A stretch of 5,149 nt of DNA from CAZFAT01 sp964517075. GTDB taxonomy: Bacteria; Acidobacteriota; Vicinamibacteria; Vicinamibacterales; SCN-69-37. The stretch covers positions 1 through 5,149 of the forward strand of contig CAZFAT010000172.1 of NCBI GenBank assembly GCA_964517075.1, given 5' to 3'. A program made the position numbers and the translations under genes. Under the pieces are notes generated by a model that was not told the origin of the DNA, searched no databases, and saw only the letters and a list, made by a program, of their open reading frames with translations. Below, piece by piece: positions 4,642 to 5,149 of this stretch; within the stretch, counting starts at the first letter, position 1, and each line of letters begins with the position of its first letter.

Positions 4642-5149
4642 CTACGATCGGATCACGTCGAGGACTTCGTCGCGCCGCCGCTCCATCAGTTCCGGCGTCG
4701 TCGCTTCGAGGTTCAGGCGCAGGAGCGGCTCGGTGTTCGCCGCGCGCACGTTGAAATGCCAGTCGGGGTAGTCCACCGAGACGCCGTCGAGGCGGGTGAC
4801 CTCCGCGTCGCGGTACCGCGCCTCGATCGCCGCCAGCTTCCTCGGCACCCCGTCCATACTCGAGAGCCTGGTGTTGATCTCGCCGGAGATGAAGTACCGC
4901 TCGCGATACGGCTGCAGCAGGTCGCGCAGCGACTTGTGCTTCTTGGACATCAACTCGAGGATCAGCAGCGCGGGGATGAACCCGTTGTCCGCGTAGAAGA
5001 AGTCGCGGAAGTAGTAGTGGCCGGTGACCTCGCCGGCGAAGATCCCGTCTTCCTGGCGCATCCGCTGCTTGATGAACGCATGGCCGACCCGGTTCATCAG
5101 CGCCCTGCCCCCGTACTTCGCCACGGTGTCCCTGACCGCGTGGCTCGCG
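4642..5149 (-). CDS. Phosphomannomutase/phosphoglucomutase, C-terminal part (5' end outside window)
   Basis: 168 residues of an alpha-D-phosphohexomutase, which interconverts hexose 1- and 6-phosphates (mannose and/or glucose) to feed nucleotide-sugar, polysaccharide and glycan synthesis in the cytoplasm. The frame is open to the window edge (first visible residues ASHAVRDTVAKYGG), so the GTG at 5124 is not a start. The N-terminal domains with the active-site phosphoserine and DxDxD metal loop lie outside. Visible are VGHAFIKQRMRQEDGIFAGE, the sugar-recognition loop GEVTGH (39-44) followed by HYYFRDFFYADNG, and in domain 4 the phosphate-binding loop RAANTEPLLRLNLEA (135-149). The C-terminus DEVLDVIRS and TAG look normal. 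The sequence cannot decide between mannose and glucose preference. A repeat cluster rather than a co-transcribed gene follows. Confidence 0.95.
   Translation of the reverse strand, partial: ASHAVRDTVAKYGGRALMNRVGHAFIKQRMRQEDGIFAGEVTGHYYFRDFFYADNGFIPALLILELMSKKHKSLRDLLQPYRERYFISGEINTRLSSMDGVPRKLAAIEARYRDAEVTRLDGVSVDYPDWHFNVRAANTEPLLRLNLEATTPELMERRRDEVLDVIRS

Noticed and set aside
5122..5124. GTG as the start of the sugar-mutase gene
   Set aside because: The frame stays open to the window edge and the residues before it match the family, so the protein continues upstream outside the window.

Overview
The window is a GC-rich bacterial chromosomal fragment in which every feature I can support as coding lies on the minus strand. 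It looks like an environmental, probably acidobacterial (Vicinamibacterales-type) genome. That guess rests on the intergenic GTCCGGCTGAAGCCGGAC-type repeats, the stand-alone LigD-type ligase and polymerase genes, and the amount of decayed gene debris. No rRNA or marker gene confirms it, so taxonomy is an inference.

Layout, read 5'->3' on the minus strand (high to low coordinates). (1) 5149-4642: C-terminal half of a phosphomannomutase/phosphoglucomutase, running off the window. (2) 4641-4262: an intergenic stretch with three tandem copies of a palindrome-bearing repeat, a separate perfect 7-bp inverted repeat, and a good sigma70-like promoter. (3) 4261-3260: an exported ScyD/ScyE-like beta-propeller protein, ending in a hairpin that overlaps its stop codon. 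(4) 3108-2329: an orphan phage terminase small-subunit-like gene whose native 3' end is interrupted. (5) 2449-2176: the last ~92 codons of a TldD/PmbA-family metalloprotease, truncated at its 5' side and frameshifted near its C-terminus. (6) 2135-1275 and 1278-424: a two-gene bacterial non-homologous end-joining (NHEJ) operon, ATP-dependent LigD-type ligase then LigD-type primase-polymerase, coupled by a GTGA overlap. (7) 396-308: a second copy of the terminase C-terminal tail. (8) 301-200: the C-terminal 33 codons of an XRE/HigA-like regulator. (9) 181-1: part of an IS1595 (ISXO2-like) transposase, cut by the window edge.

The most notable structure is a 57-bp direct repeat (340-396 and 2448-2504, one mismatch) that encodes the end of the terminase small subunit. 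The copies are 2108 bp apart and bracket the tldD remnant plus the whole ligase-polymerase operon. Removing one repeat unit and the interval restores an uninterrupted terminase frame of about 230 codons ending at the TGA at 308-310. The simplest reading is that the NHEJ segment was inserted into, or recombined with, an orphan terminase gene. Independent gene capture or an assembly join are the alternatives. The left 400 bp is therefore a pile of gene 3' ends next to a mobile-element fragment, while the ligase, the polymerase, the ScyD-like protein and the sugar mutase look intact as far as they are visible.
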